From NCBI RefSeq assembly GCF_902859705.1, contig NZ_CADIJO010000010.1, forward strand, positions 124,001 through 188,000: a DNA stretch of 64,000 nt, read 5' to 3'. A program made the position numbers and the translations under genes. Within the stretch, counting starts at the first letter, position 1. Every line of letters begins with the position of its first letter. The stretch comes from Achromobacter deleyi. GTDB taxonomy: Bacteria > Pseudomonadota > Gammaproteobacteria > Burkholderiales > Burkholderiaceae_B. This document shows, piece by piece, positions 41,226 through 52,148 of this stretch. Below the pieces are notes generated by a model that worked only from the letters and a program-made list of their open reading frames with translations, was not told the DNA's origin and made no database searches.

Positions 41226-42590
41226 CTACCTCCGGCCGCCGAAATGGCCGCCACCCCCGCCACCGCCAAGATGCCCGCCCCCGCCGCCGGCTCGTCCGCC
41301 CCCTGCACGCGCGCCATCGCCGCCTCGCGGCGCGGGCGCCGCCCGTTGGCTGCGCTGCGCCTGTTGGCGCATGCGGTCGCCGTTGCCGGCATCGCGCAGG
41401 GCGTTGTTGCCGTTGTTGGCGCGTGAGCGATCACGCGCCGCCGCCGCATCCGCGCGCTGGCGCTGGGCGGCCGCATTGCGGTCTGCCGAAGGCGTCGCCC
41501 TGCGGTCGGCACCGGGAGCATGGCGGTCGGCCGATGGTTCGCGGCCCGCGCCCGGCGTCCGCGTGCCGGCGCCCCCCTGCCCCAGGCGATCGCCGCCGCG
41601 CGGTTCGGCGTGGCCGGGAATGGATTGGCCGGTACGGCCCTGGAAGGATTGCGCGGCGCGGTCGCGGGCGGCTTCGCGCGAACCCGGGGCGGGCGCCGGG
41701 CGTCCCTGCCCCCGATTCTGCAAACCCGCCTGGCGCTGGCTGTCAAAGCGCTGGCGGCTGCCCGCATCGGCGTAGGGCACATTGCCGCGATGGTCCGGAT
41801 TGTGCTGCCAGTTCGCACGGTTGCCATTGGCCGCATTGATGCGCTGGTTGACGTTGATGTTGTTGTACCGGTTGACATTGATGTCGACGTCGTTATGGCC
41901 CCAATTGAAGCCGCCCCACATCGAATCCACCGCCGCCACGCCCAGCCCGAAACCGATGCCGGCCACCAGCGACGTAGCGAACACGGACCCTGGCGGTGGC
42001 GGGTAGTAGGCGGGGGGATAGGCGGGGTAAGGCCAGGTGCCGTAGACCACGGTTGGGTTGTAACTGGGCACGTAGACCACCTGCGGATCGGCCGGCTCGA
42101 TCACCACCACGGTCTTGCCGCCCGTATCGCTGGAGGTGACCTTCTGCTGCGGCGTGCTCTTGAGGTTGCCGGCCTGGCGGGCCTGGGCCCGCAGCCGCTG
42201 CACGGAATCCATGACGTCGTCGGGCTGCGCCAGGAAGGCATCGCCCACCGATTTCACCCAGGCGGGCTGGCGGCCCATCAGGTCCATCACCGATGGAAAG
42301 GCGACCAGCGACTTGACGCTGGGGTCCCAGGATTCGGGTTCGACGGCCTTGGCGGCGGCGTCGCCCGACAGATTGGTGTGCGCGGCGGACCATTGCGCGG
42401 CCGCGGCGATGTCGTCGGGGTAGGTGGCCCCCATCAGCACTTGCGATAAAAGGGCATCGGGATACAGCGCCACCGGCGCCAGTAGCTGGTCAAGCTGTCC
42501 CTTGTCGAGCTTGGCCTGCGCCATGGCGGGCAGGCAGACGGCGAAACCCAGGCACAGGCAGCCGATGAACCACGCTTGCAGTCGACGCAT
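41226..42590 (-). CDS. Exported DUF3300 family protein with low-complexity tail
   Basis: A 454-aa protein. A signal peptide (to about residue 26) precedes a DUF3300 domain starting LDQLLAPVALYPDALLSQVLMGATYP. A Tyr/Pro-rich stretch (YPAYPPAYYPPPPG) and an Asn-rich segment (NNINVNQRINAANGNRANW) follow. The C-terminal 170 residues are rich in Arg, Gly, Ala and Gln and end in a glycine-histidine run. The role is unknown. It is followed in the same direction by the DUF2950 gene, so the pair is probably one transcript. Confidence 0.86.
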   Translation of the reverse strand: MRRLQAWFIGCLCLGFAVCLPAMAQAKLDKGQLDQLLAPVALYPDALLSQVLMGATYPDDIAAAAQWSAAHTNLSGDAAAKAVEPESWDPSVKSLVAFPSVMDLMGRQPAWVKSVGDAFLAQPDDVMDSVQRLRAQARQAGNLKSTPQQKVTSSDTGGKTVVVIEPADPQVVYVPSYNPTVVYGTWPYPAYPPAYYPPPPGSVFATSLVAGIGFGLGVAAVDSMWGGFNWGHNDVDINVNRYNNINVNQRINAANGNRANWQHNPDHRGNVPYADAGSRQRFDSQRQAGLQNRGQGRPAPAPGSREAARDRAAQSFQGRTGQSIPGHAEPRGGDRLGQGGAGTRTPGAGREPSADRHAPGADRRATPSADRNAAAQRQRADAAAARDRSRANNGNNALRDAGNGDRMRQQAQRSQRAAPAPRGGDGARAGGGRAGGGGGHLGGGGGGGHFGGRR

Positions 42591-42735
42591 TTCCCGTTCT
42601 CCATGATCGCAACGCAACTGCTACAAACAGGGTGGAACCGCCGGATACCGCGAAGACAATATATCCCGAAACCGGCGCCGGGCAAGCGCCAATTTCGGGG
42701 TCAGGCATCAACGCCCGGGCACGACAGGCCCGGCG

Positions 42736-42951
42736 TTACAGCTTGGCGACCGACACTTCGGTGGCCTTGACGAAGGCCAGCACCTCGGTGCCCACCTGCA
42801 GATCCAGTTCCTTGACCGAGCGGGTGGTGATGACCGACGTGACGATGCCGGCGGGCGTGTCCACGTCGACTTCCGAGACCACCGGGCCCAGGATGATTTC
42901 CTTGATCTTGCCGCGGAACTGGTTGCGGGCGTTGATGGATTGAATGCTCAT
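42736..42951 (-). CDS. Molybdenum-pterin/molybdate-binding TOBE (Mop) protein
   Basis: A 71-aa single TOBE domain, SARNQFxGxI-type start (SINARNQFRGKIKEIILGPVVSEVD) and ending LAFVKATEVSVAKL. Mop proteins assemble as hexamers and store molybdate in the cytosol. The formate dehydrogenase encoded elsewhere in the window is a molybdenum or tungsten enzyme. The gene lies downstream of the ssu/met operon terminator and is likely its own transcription unit. A GC hairpin (42709-42735 region) follows it without a T-tract. Confidence 0.9.
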   Translation of the reverse strand: MSIQSINARNQFRGKIKEIILGPVVSEVDVDTPAGIVTSVITTRSVKELDLQVGTEVLAFVKATEVSVAKL

Positions 42952-42972
42952 GGTCCTGCTCCTAAGTAATGG

Positions 42973-43015
42973 AAAAATGCCGGTGACAGGCGCCTGCGCG
43001 TTATCGGCGCCGGCA
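42973..43015 (-). terminator. Probable terminator of the ssu/met operon
   Basis: On the minus strand TGCCGG pairs with CCGGCA, with an inner GGCGCC/GGCGCC helix, and TTTTTCC follows immediately. It starts about 35 nt past the ssuB stop. Confidence 0.6.
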
Positions 43016-43050
43016 CATGGAACCGCGGTGGCGGCCCGGGCGTGACGGTG

Positions 43051-43980
43051 CTATACCGCCAGCCGCAGGTGCCGGATCTGTATGACTGGCGCGAGGGGCC
43101 TGTCCCCTTGCGCCGCCGTTTCCTGCTCTGCGTTCTGCTCTATTCCCTGTTTCATCACCACGCGCAGCACCCGCGCTTCCAGCGCCGCGAACGCGGCCGA
43201 ACCGCGCGCGCGGGGCCGCGCCAGCGTCACGCGTTCGTCCAGCGCCACGCGGCCGTCCTCGATCACCAGGATGCGGTCGGCCAGCGCCACGGCCTCGCCA
43301 ACGTCGTGCGTCACCAGCACCGCGGTAAAGCCGTCGCGCCGCCAGATGTCTTCGATCAGCTGCTGCATGCCGATGCGCGTCAACGCGTCCAGCGCGCCCA
43401 ACGGCTCGTCCAGCAGCAACAGGCCGGGCCGATGCACCAGCGCGCGGGCCAATGCCACGCGTTGGCGCTGGCCGCCCGACAGCTGCGCCGGCCAGTCGCC
43501 GCCGCGGTCGCCCAGGCCCACCTGGCGCAGCACGGCGGCGGCCTGCGCCCGGGCCTGGCCGGGCAGGCCCAGCGCCACGTTCTGCAGCACGCTCTTCCAG
43601 GGCAGCAGGCGCGCGTCCTGGAACATCATGCGCACCCGGCTATCGGCCGACCACTGCGGAAAGTTGTCGAACAGCACGGGCGACCGGGTGGGCAAGCCGC
43701 CCTGCTCGCCGCTGGCGGTTTCCAGCCCCGCCAACAGGCGCAGCAGCGTGCTCTTGCCGCAGCCGCTCTGTCCGACCACCGCGACGAACTCACCCGGCGC
43801 GAATTCCAGGTCCAGGCCGTTGAGCACCACGCGTTCGCCATAGCGCTTGGCCAGCTTGCGCAGGGTCACGCGCAGCGCGGGACGGGTGGCGGGCTCGTCG
43901 TCCTGCATGGCATCCGGTTCGATCCGCCCCGGCACGTCCAGGTGCTGCAGCAGCTCGAACTCGTTGGGGTTGATGAACAT
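43051..43980 (-). CDS. ssuB: Aliphatic sulfonate ABC transporter ATP-binding protein
   Basis: A 309-aa ABC ATPase of the SsuB/TauB type. Walker A is GQSGCGKST, the Q-loop is [11 protein letters not shown], the signature is LSGGQRQR and Walker B is [12 protein letters not shown]. An extension of about 35 residues precedes the domain. It energises uptake of alkanesulfonates together with SsuA and SsuC. In the usual ssuEADCB order it would follow ssuC, but here four genes lie between them. It is the last gene of the operon. Confidence 0.9.
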   Translation of the reverse strand: MFINPNEFELLQHLDVPGRIEPDAMQDDEPATRPALRVTLRKLAKRYGERVVLNGLDLEFAPGEFVAVVGQSGCGKSTLLRLLAGLETASGEQGGLPTRSPVLFDNFPQWSADSRVRMMFQDARLLPWKSVLQNVALGLPGQARAQAAAVLRQVGLGDRGGDWPAQLSGGQRQRVALARALVHRPGLLLLDEPLGALDALTRIGMQQLIEDIWRRDGFTAVLVTHDVGEAVALADRILVIEDGRVALDERVTLARPRARGSAAFAALEARVLRVVMKQGIEQNAEQETAAQGDRPLAPVIQIRHLRLAV

Positions 43981-44011
43981 GGCCGCAGCCTCCTGTGGCG
44001 TGCGCTGCGCC

Positions 44012-44845
44012 CTAGCGGGTCGCGGCGAGCTTCTGTTGGTAGTCGGTCTTGACGAAGCCGGCGAAGGACTTTTCGGTCACGGCCAGGAACTCGGGCGAGG
44101 CATAGGCCGCGGCGATGTCTTTGACATACGGCTTGTCCAGGTCGGCCGTGCGCACGGCCACCAGGTTCTGGTAAGTGGGCGTGGTCTTTTCCAGCGCCAG
44201 CGCTTCGGTCAGCTTCAGGCCCGAGGCCAGCGCAAAATTGCCGTTCACGAAGGAATAGTCGGTGTCTTCCAGCGAACGCGGCAGTTGCGCGGCTTCCAGC
44301 GGAATCAGTTTGATCTTCTTGCTGTTCACGGCCACGTCCTTCTCGGACACCTGCAAGGGGTCGTAGCCTTCGCGCAGCTTGATCCAGCCCAGTTCCTGCA
44401 GCACCACCAGCGCCCGCGCCTGGTTGGTGGGGTCGTTGGGCACGGCCACGCTCACGCCTTCAGGGGCCGCGTCCACGCTCTTGTATTTGCGGCTATAGAT
44501 GGCGATGGGCGCGGTGGGCACCTTGACCAGCTCGGACAATTCCAGCTTGTTCTTGGACGCGAAGTTCTTCAGGTACACGATGTGCTGGAACGCGTTGGCG
44601 TCCAGCGCGCCCTGGGCCAGCGCAAAATTGGGCTGCACGTAGTCGTTGAACTCGACGATGCGCACGGTGTAGCCCTGTTTTTCCAGGATGGGCTTGATGC
44701 CCAGCTTGATCTGGTCGCTGTAGGGGCCAGCGGTGGCGCCGAACACGATTTCCTTCTTGGCGGGGTCGGCGGCCTGCGCGCCGGCGGACAGCGACAGCGC
44801 GGCGGCGGTCAGCGCCAGGGTCAGGAGATTGCGGGTCATGGACAT
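44012..44845 (-). CDS. MetQ/NlpA-family ABC substrate-binding protein (copy 1)
   Basis: A 277-aa exported binding protein. A signal peptide (cleaved near AGAQA-ADP) is followed by the NlpA fold: [44 protein letters not shown] and [10 protein letters not shown]. There is no lipobox cysteine at the cleavage site, so it is probably soluble. Family members bind methionine or related thioethers. Encoded 16 nt after the permease gene in the order ATPase-permease-binding protein. Confidence 0.88.
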   Translation of the reverse strand: MSMTRNLLTLALTAAALSLSAGAQAADPAKKEIVFGATAGPYSDQIKLGIKPILEKQGYTVRIVEFNDYVQPNFALAQGALDANAFQHIVYLKNFASKNKLELSELVKVPTAPIAIYSRKYKSVDAAPEGVSVAVPNDPTNQARALVVLQELGWIKLREGYDPLQVSEKDVAVNSKKIKLIPLEAAQLPRSLEDTDYSFVNGNFALASGLKLTEALALEKTTPTYQNLVAVRTADLDKPYVKDIAAAYASPEFLAVTEKSFAGFVKTDYQQKLAATR

Positions 44846-44861
44846 GGTCTTGCCTCTGGAA

Positions 44862-45523
44862 TCAGCGTTTGTCGATACGTCGCGCGACGGTATTGCCGGC
44901 GAACTGGATGATCTGCACCAGCACGACGAGCAGCGCCACGGTGAGCACCATCACGTCGGTCTGGAAGCGGTAGTAGCCATAGCGGATGGCCAGGTCGCCG
45001 ATGCCGCCGCCGCCCACCACGCCCGCCACGGCGGAATAGGACAGGAAGCTGACGGCCAGCACGGTCAGCGCCAGCACCAGGCCCGAACGCGCTTCCACCA
45101 GCAGCACGCGGCGCACGATCTGCAATTCCGACGCGCCGGCCGCATGCGCGGCTTCGATGACGCCACGCGGCACCTCGCGCAGGCACTGTTCCACCAGGCG
45201 GGCGAAATACGGAATGGCGGCGAACGACAACGGCACCGCGGCGGCGACCGGCCCGATGGACGTGCCGGCGATGACCCGCGTGAACGGCACCAGCGCCACC
45301 AGCAAGATGATGAAAGGGAACGAGCGCACCGTATTGACCGTCCAGCTCAGCAGCCGGTGCGCCACCGGGCGGTCCAGCGACTGCCCCGGCCCCGTCAGGA
45401 ACACCAGCACGCCCAGCGGCCCGCCCAGCAGGATCGACGCCGCCAGCGCGATGCCCAGCATCAGGAAGGTCTGGCCGACGGCTACGCCCAGCTCGGGCAG
45501 CAATTGCACAAAGGTATCCAGCA

Positions 45524-45524
<1 letters not shown>
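44862..45524 (-). CDS. MetI-family ABC transporter permease
   Basis: A 220-aa inner-membrane permease with about five hydrophobic segments. The EAA loop is seen as EVPRGVIEAAHAAGASELQIVRRVLL, and the LSYSAVAGVVGGGGIGDLAIRYGYYRF block is characteristic of MetI. It forms the channel of a methionine-type importer with the adjacent ATPase and binding protein. Its start overlaps the ATPase stop (TAATG-type overlap at 45522-45526). Confidence 0.9.
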
Positions 45525-46333
<809 letters not shown>

Positions 46334-46361
46334 CGGATCAGGAAAGGGGAAGTCATGCGTG

Positions 46362-47588
46362 TCAGGAATACGCGGTGGGTTCGGGAATCTGGTCCAGCAG
46401 CGCATAGCGGCCCAGGTCGCGGATCTTGTAGGCCACGGGATCGTGCAGCGTGTGCACGCGGGCATTGCGCCAGAAACGGTCGTAGCCGTAACGCGCGGCG
46501 GTGGACGAGGCGCCGGTGACATCGAACAGGTCATTGCCGACATCCAGCGCCGCGCGATGCGCCAGCACCTTGGCCTGGGCGCCGGCGACCGCCACTTCGC
46601 CGCGCTCGTCGGCGGTCAGCGACGGCCCGCGCGCCAGCGCGGTGTCCAGCTGCTGCCCCGCCAGGTCGGCCAGCGCCTGCGCGGCCTGCACCCGCAGCCA
46701 GAATTCGCCGAAGCGTTCCTGCACATAGGGGTCGTCGGCATGGCGCTGCACGTCCGACGCGAACCAGGGCCGTGCGTGGTCGCGCACATAGCGGCGCGCT
46801 TCCTGGAAGGCGCCGCGCGCGATGCCCAGGTACAGATTGGTCATGATCAGTTGCGCCACCTGCGAACGCAGCGTGGCGCGCGGCGTGGGCGCCACACCTG
46901 GCGCCTGCAACACCTGGATCGGTTCCAGCCGCACATGATCGAAGCGCACGGTGCCGCTGTCGGTCTGGCGCTGGCCGAAGGCGTCCCAGTCGGGGTTGAC
47001 GGTGATGCCGTCCGTGCGCGTCGGCAGCGCGGCGATCAGCGCCGTGCTGGAGGTCTTGTGCCAGGCCGAAAACGTCAGCAGGTCGGACCCCACCGAACCG
47101 GAACTGAAATTCTTGACGCCATCGATGCGATAGCCGTCCAGCTCGGCGCGCGCCACCACCCGCCGGTCCAGCGGATTGAGAGCATTGCCCCAGAACAGAT
47201 GGCGTTCGACCGTGGGCCGCAGGAAGTACTCATGCTGCTCGGTCGTGCCGTACAGCAGCACGCCCGCCACTTGCAGATGGTGAAAGCCGAACACATGCGC
47301 CAGCGCGCTGTCGGCCTCGGCCAACGTGCGCACGGCGCCCAGCACCGTCGACCACTTGGCGCCCGCGCCGCCGTACTGCGTGGGCACCGACAGGCGCAGC
47401 AGGCCGCTGGCGCGGATCAGTTCGCGCTCGGCGCCGGCATGGCCGCCCGCGCGGTCGCGTTCGACGGCGGTGGCTGCCAGTTGCGCTGCCAAGGCCTGGA
47501 CGGCGCGAGCCACATCGGCGCCGCGGGCCGGCGCGGCGCCACCATGGGGCGCCCGGTTCGCATCTTGGTCTGTGGAAGTCTTGGCCAT
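46362..47588 (-). CDS. SfnB/DszC-like acyl-CoA-dehydrogenase-fold flavoprotein (copy 1)
   Basis: A 408-aa flavoprotein of the acyl-CoA dehydrogenase fold, of the subgroup that acts as flavin-dependent monooxygenase in organosulfur use (SfnB, DszC). The N-terminal LRLSVPTQYGGAG block, a central FGQRQTDSGTVRFD block and the C-terminal signature FWRNARVHTLHDPVAYK are seen. It lies between ssuC and the metN-like gene with 26-28 nt gaps, so it is co-transcribed with a sulfonate operon. The natural substrate is not known. Confidence 0.85.
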   Translation of the reverse strand: MAKTSTDQDANRAPHGGAAPARGADVARAVQALAAQLAATAVERDRAGGHAGAERELIRASGLLRLSVPTQYGGAGAKWSTVLGAVRTLAEADSALAHVFGFHHLQVAGVLLYGTTEQHEYFLRPTVERHLFWGNALNPLDRRVVARAELDGYRIDGVKNFSSGSVGSDLLTFSAWHKTSSTALIAALPTRTDGITVNPDWDAFGQRQTDSGTVRFDHVRLEPIQVLQAPGVAPTPRATLRSQVAQLIMTNLYLGIARGAFQEARRYVRDHARPWFASDVQRHADDPYVQERFGEFWLRVQAAQALADLAGQQLDTALARGPSLTADERGEVAVAGAQAKVLAHRAALDVGNDLFDVTGASSTAARYGYDRFWRNARVHTLHDPVAYKIRDLGRYALLDQIPEPTAYS

Positions 47589-47614
47589 GGAATCTCGTTG
47601 CAAAGAATGGGCGC

Positions 47615-48400
47615 TCAGGCCGGCCGATAGGCTGGATTCCAGCGCAGCAGGCGCCGTTCCAGCGCCCGCGCCAGCGTGTCGGCCACCTTGCCCAGCAAGG
47701 CGTAGAGCAGGATGCCGAGCAGCACCACGTCGGTCTGCAGGAATTCGCGCGCGTTCATGGTCATGTAGCCGATGCCGGATTGCGCCGAGATGGTCTCGGT
47801 GACGATCAGGATCACCCACACCAGCCCCAGCGCGAAGCGCAGGCCGACCAGGATCGACGGCAACGCGCCCGGCAGGATCACGTCGCGATACAGGCGCCAG
47901 CCGGTCAGGCCGTACGAGCGCCCCATTTCGATCAACGCCGGGTCCACCGAGCGGATGCCGTGAAAGGTATTCAGGTAGACGGGAAAGAACACCCCCAGCG
48001 ACAGCAGCACCAGCTTGGCGGTTTCCTCGATGCCGAACCACAGGATGATCAGCGGAATCAGCGCCAGCACCGGGATGTTGCGGATCATCTGCAAGGTGGT
48101 GTCCAGCAAGGTCTCGGCCGTGCGGGACGAACCGTTCAGCAAGCCCAGCGCCAGGCCCAGCCCACCTCCCAGCAGCAAGCCCCACAGCGCCCGCAAGGCG
48201 CTGATGCGCACGTGCTGCCAGAGCTCTCCCGATACCGCCAGCGACCAGGCGGCCGCAGCCACCTTTGAAGGCGCCGGCAGAATCCGCGACGACAGCCAGC
48301 CGGCCTGCGCGGCCAACTGCCACACGAGCAGGATCAGGGCGGGGACCAGCCACGGCGCCAGGGCCGCGCGCCAGCCGCCGGGCTTCTGGGCGGCGCTCAT
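47615..48400 (-). CDS. ssuC: Aliphatic sulfonate ABC transporter permease
   Basis: A 261-aa permease with about six membrane segments. The EAA loop region is EMGRSYGLTGWRLYRDVILPGALPSILVG, and the SsuC-type VILIVTETISAQSGIGYMTMNAREFL block follows. The start overlaps the ssuD stop (ATGA), showing coupling. It works with SsuA and SsuB. Confidence 0.92.
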   Translation of the reverse strand: MSAAQKPGGWRAALAPWLVPALILLVWQLAAQAGWLSSRILPAPSKVAAAAWSLAVSGELWQHVRISALRALWGLLLGGGLGLALGLLNGSSRTAETLLDTTLQMIRNIPVLALIPLIILWFGIEETAKLVLLSLGVFFPVYLNTFHGIRSVDPALIEMGRSYGLTGWRLYRDVILPGALPSILVGLRFALGLVWVILIVTETISAQSGIGYMTMNAREFLQTDVVLLGILLYALLGKVADTLARALERRLLRWNPAYRPA

Positions 48401-49572
48401 CAGCTGGCCGATTCCTTGGGCACCAGTTCGGTGGCCATGACTTCGCCGAACGGGCCGGTCAGCACGGTGTTTCCGACCTTGTTGCCGCCCTTGCCGGGCA
48501 GCAGCGGGAACACCAGTTCGGCAAAGCGGTACGACTCTTCCAGGTGCGGATAGCCCGAGAAAATGAAGGTCTCGATGCCCAGGTCGGCGTATTCCTGGAT
48601 GCGCGCGGCCACGGTCTTGGGGTCGCCCACCAGGGCGGTGCCGGCGCCGCCGCGCACCAACCCGACGCCGGCCCACAGGTTGGGCGAGATTTCCAGGTGC
48701 TTGCGGCCGCCCTGTTCGTCGTTCAGCTTGCCGCCGTGCAGCGCCGCCATGCGGCGCTGGCCTTCCGAATCCATTTTCGAGAACGCGGCCTGTGCCGCGC
48801 GCACCGAGTCTTCGCTGAGATGGCTGATCAGTTCGTCGGCCGCGGCCCAGGCCGCGTCTTCCGTCTCGCGCACGATGACGTGCAGGCGGATGCCGAAGCG
48901 CACCGTACGGCCATGCTTGGCCGCGCGGGCACGCACGTCGGCGATCTTGGCCGCCACGGCGTCGGGCGCTTCGCCCCAGGTCAGGTACACGTCCAGCTGC
49001 TCGGCCGCCAGTTCATGCGCGGCCTCGGACGAGCCGCCGAAGTACAGCGGCGGATAGGGCTTCTGCACCGGCGGGTAGATCACCTTGCCGCCCTTGGACA
49101 CCAGTTGTTCGCCTTCGAAGGTGTAGCCCTCGGCGTCGTGGCTGTTTTCCAGGATGCCGCGCCAGATGCGCAGGTAATCGGCCGTGATGGCGTAGCGCTG
49201 GTCGTGGCTGACGAACACGCCGTCGCCTTCCAGTTCGCCGGGATCGCCGCCGGTCACCACATTGACCAGCAGCCGCCCTTCGGACAGGCGATCGAACGTG
49301 GCGGCCATGCGCGCCGAGAACTGCGGCGAGCTGACACCCGGCCGGATGGCCACCAGGAACTTCAGGCGGCGCGTGGCGCCGATAAGGCTGGAGGCCACCA
49401 CCCAGGCGTCTTCGCACGACCGGCCGGTGGGCAGCAGCACGCCGTCATAACCCAGCGTATCGGCCGCCACCGCGACCTGGCGGAAGTAGTCGTAGCTGGC
49501 GGCGCGCGCGCCCTGGCTGGTGCCGAGATAGCGCGAATCGCCGTGGGTGGGGATGAACCAGAAGACGTCCAT
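48400..49572 (-). CDS. ssuD: FMNH2-dependent alkanesulfonate monooxygenase
   Basis: A 390-aa bacterial-luciferase-like enzyme that desulfonates C-2 to C-10 alkanesulfonates to aldehyde and sulfite. The N-terminus [33 protein letters not shown] block and SDDAWV-like [26 protein letters not shown] match SsuD, as does the length. FMNH2 is supplied by SsuE, encoded two genes upstream. Overlaps ssuC by 1 base at the stop/start junction. Confidence 0.94.
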   Translation of the reverse strand: MDVFWFIPTHGDSRYLGTSQGARAASYDYFRQVAVAADTLGYDGVLLPTGRSCEDAWVVASSLIGATRRLKFLVAIRPGVSSPQFSARMAATFDRLSEGRLLVNVVTGGDPGELEGDGVFVSHDQRYAITADYLRIWRGILENSHDAEGYTFEGEQLVSKGGKVIYPPVQKPYPPLYFGGSSEAAHELAAEQLDVYLTWGEAPDAVAAKIADVRARAAKHGRTVRFGIRLHVIVRETEDAAWAAADELISHLSEDSVRAAQAAFSKMDSEGQRRMAALHGGKLNDEQGGRKHLEISPNLWAGVGLVRGGAGTALVGDPKTVAARIQEYADLGIETFIFSGYPHLEESYRFAELVFPLLPGKGGNKVGNTVLTGPFGEVMATELVPKESAS

Positions 49573-49590
49573 GGGTAGGCCTGCCCTTGT

Positions 49591-50556
49591 CTATTTCAGG
49601 TCCGACGGCGCGGCGTCGAACACGTTGAGGGGTTTGGGAATGAGCTTGAGCGCGTGGAACGCGTCCGCCACCTGCTGCTGCTCCTGCAGCACTTCCCGCG
49701 TGATCGGCTGCACGCCGTAAGCCAGCCGGTCGGCCGCCAGTTCGACCACGGCCTTGTCCAGCCCCAGCACCGGCTGCAGCAGCGCCACGGCTTCTGCGCG
49801 ATGGTCGCGCGCCCACAGGTCGCCCTTGCGCACTTCGTCCAGCACCGTCCGGATCACGTCCGGATGCGCTTTTTCGTAGGCCCGCGCGGCCAGGAAGAAT
49901 TGATAGTTCTTGACCACGCCGGTGCCGTCCGCCAGCACGCGCGCGCCCAACTGCTTTTCGGCGGCCGCCTGGAACGGGTCCCAGATGACCCACGCATCGA
50001 CCGACCCACGCTCGAACGCGGCACGCGCATCGGCCGGCGTCAGGTAGGCCACGTTGACGTCGCCATAGGCGACCCCGGCGCGCTCCAGCTGCTTGACCAG
50101 CAGGTAGTGCACGTTGGACCCTTTGTTCAGCGCAACTTTCTTGCCCTTCAGGTCGGCCACGCTCTTGATCGCAGAGTCCTTGGGCACCAGGATGGCTTCG
50201 CTGGTGGGCGATGGCGGTTCGTTACCCACGTACACCAACGCAGCACCCGCGGCCTGCGCGAACACGGGCGGCGCTTCACCCACGGTGCCGAAGTCGATGG
50301 AACCGACGTTCAAGCCTTCCAGCAGCTGCGGACCGGCGGGAAACTCGGTCCACTTCACCGTGATGCCCTGCGCGGCCAGGCGCTTGTCCAGGTCCCCCAG
50401 CGCCCGCACGATGGTCAGGGTGCCGTACTTCTGAAAGCCGATGCGCAGCGTCTTGGCATCCTGCGCCTGCGCCGCGGGCCACAGCAGCGATGCGCACAGC
50501 AACGCCGCCAACCAGCGGAACACGGAAAGACGGGACACCCAGATCACGCTGCGCAT
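49591..50556 (-). CDS. ssuA: Aliphatic sulfonate-binding periplasmic protein
   Basis: A 321-aa exported binding protein. A signal peptide (residues about 1-31, AQAQ) precedes the SsuA/TauA fold with LRIGFQKYGTLTIVRALGDLD, FGTVGEAPPVFAQAAGA and VALNKGSNVHYLLVKQLERAG. It captures sulfonates for SsuBC. Located 18 nt before ssuD and 14 nt after ssuE. Confidence 0.93.
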   Translation of the reverse strand: MRSVIWVSRLSVFRWLAALLCASLLWPAAQAQDAKTLRIGFQKYGTLTIVRALGDLDKRLAAQGITVKWTEFPAGPQLLEGLNVGSIDFGTVGEAPPVFAQAAGAALVYVGNEPPSPTSEAILVPKDSAIKSVADLKGKKVALNKGSNVHYLLVKQLERAGVAYGDVNVAYLTPADARAAFERGSVDAWVIWDPFQAAAEKQLGARVLADGTGVVKNYQFFLAARAYEKAHPDVIRTVLDEVRKGDLWARDHRAEAVALLQPVLGLDKAVVELAADRLAYGVQPITREVLQEQQQVADAFHALKLIPKPLNVFDAAPSDLK

Positions 50557-50570
50557 GGAAAACCTCCGTT

Positions 50571-51164
50571 TCAGACGCTGAAGCCGCCCGCAAGCGCGAG
50601 CCGACCCAGGTCAAATGCTTCGTTGACAACCGCACCCCGCGGCGCCACCTGTTCGGCCAGCCGCTCGACCGAATCCTCCAGCCGCGCCAGCACGTCCACA
50701 TCGATCTGGCTGACGCCGGCATCATCGATGCTCACCTGCTTGTCGGTGGCATAGACCCCGGCCAGAATGTGCCGTGCGCCCAGCGCGGACAGCACGGGCT
50801 TCAAGCCATACTCCAGCGCCAGCAGATGCGCCGGACTGCCGCCGGTGGCAATCGGCAGCACCACCTTGCCCGCCAACGCCTTTTCGTCCAGCAGATCCAG
50901 CACCGCCTTCAACCCGCCCGAAAACGAGGCCTTGTAGACGGGCGTGGAAATCAGCACGGCATCGGCCGTGGCCACCCGAGCCCGCAAGGCATTGGCGGCA
51001 GCCCCGGTGTAGTGCCCTTCAACCAGGTCTTCGGCAGGAATGTCGCGCAACCCCAATTCGATGATGCCCAACCCCCGCGCCCGCAACAGCTGCGCGGCAT
51101 GGCGCAGCAAGGCGGAAGAACGGGAGCGCTGCGACGGGCTGCCCGCCAAGGTAAGAATGCTCAT
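50571..51164 (-). CDS. ssuE: NAD(P)H-dependent FMN reductase
   Basis: A 197-aa flavodoxin-fold reductase. The phosphate-binding loop GSPSQRSRS and the VLISTPVYKASFSGGLKAVLDLL block are typical of SsuE/MsuE. It provides FMNH2 to SsuD and perhaps to the SfnB- and SnaA-like oxygenases nearby. Located 14 nt before ssuA. Confidence 0.93.
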   Translation of the reverse strand: MSILTLAGSPSQRSRSSALLRHAAQLLRARGLGIIELGLRDIPAEDLVEGHYTGAAANALRARVATADAVLISTPVYKASFSGGLKAVLDLLDEKALAGKVVLPIATGGSPAHLLALEYGLKPVLSALGARHILAGVYATDKQVSIDDAGVSQIDVDVLARLEDSVERLAEQVAPRGAVVNEAFDLGRLALAGGFSV

Positions 51165-51214
51165 GTCAGATGGCCGGTGTAGCGTTGAAGAATCCTGCGC
51201 GGCGCCAGGCCGTT

Positions 51215-52021
51215 TCAGAAGGCGGGAATCAGCGAACCCTTGAATTCACTTTCGATGAAGGCCCGTACTTCGGGCGACTGATAGGCCGACACCAGCTTCT
51301 TGACCCAGGGCTGGTCCCGGTCTTTGGTGCGCACGGCAATGACATTTGCATAAGGCCCATCCGCCGCTTCACGCCCAATGGCATCACGCGCCGGCTCGAG
51401 GCCCGCCTGCGTGGCGTAGTCGTTGTTGATGGAAGCGGCAGTCAGGTCATCCAGCGAACGCGGCAACTGGGCCGCATCCAGCGCCACCAGCTTGAGCTTG
51501 CGCGGATTGGAGACGACATCAAGCGGCGTGGCATTGTTCTTCTGCTCGGCCTCGGGCTTGAGAGTAATGAGCTTATAAGCGGCGAGCAGACGCAACGCCC
51601 GGTTGCCGTTGGAGGGATCGTTCTGAATGCCGACAGACGCACCTTCGGGCAAATCATTGAGCGACTTGATCTTGCGCGAATAGAACCCCAGCGGCGCAGT
51701 AACGGTCAGCCCCACGGGCACGATGTCAAAGCCGCGCGCCTTGATCTGGTTGTCCAGGAAGGGCTTGTGCTGAAACGCATTGGCATCCAGATCACCCGCA
51801 TTGAGCGCCGCATTGGGCAGCTGGTAATCATTGAATTTGACGAGCTTTATCTCAAGGCCTTGGCGGGCAGCGACTTGCTTGACGACATCAAAGATCTTCT
51901 CGGTCGTGCCGACGGAGATGCCGACGGTGATGGTCTTTTTATCTTGGGTATCCGCGTGAGCGGCAGGCGCGATCGCAAAGGCGATTGCGGTGATGGCCAG
52001 CAGGTTTTTAGCGAACGACAT
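51215..52021 (-). CDS. MetQ/NlpA-family ABC substrate-binding protein (copy 2)
   Basis: A 268-aa exported binding protein with signal peptide MSFAKNLLAITAIAFAIAPA (cleaved near AHADT) and no lipobox. Family blocks are [24 protein letters not shown] and APLGFYSRKIKSL. It is related to copy 1 at 44012 (shared [16 protein letters not shown] and LD.AQLPRSL patterns) but clearly diverged. It opens the ssu operon, 50 nt before ssuE, so its ligand is probably a sulfur compound taken up under sulfur limitation. A 1.06-kb gene-free region lies upstream. Confidence 0.87.
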   Translation of the reverse strand: MSFAKNLLAITAIAFAIAPAAHADTQDKKTITVGISVGTTEKIFDVVKQVAARQGLEIKLVKFNDYQLPNAALNAGDLDANAFQHKPFLDNQIKARGFDIVPVGLTVTAPLGFYSRKIKSLNDLPEGASVGIQNDPSNGNRALRLLAAYKLITLKPEAEQKNNATPLDVVSNPRKLKLVALDAAQLPRSLDDLTAASINNDYATQAGLEPARDAIGREAADGPYANVIAVRTKDRDQPWVKKLVSAYQSPEVRAFIESEFKGSLIPAF

Positions 52022-52148
52022 CTTGTTTTTTCCGAATATGCAGAGAATCGATGGTTGATTCTGGCATCGTGGGGCGGGGCGGAAAAATACTTAGTCGGTA
52101 TGAAGTTATGTGTTGAAGATTGATCTGGAGGGGAATGGCTTTGTTTTG

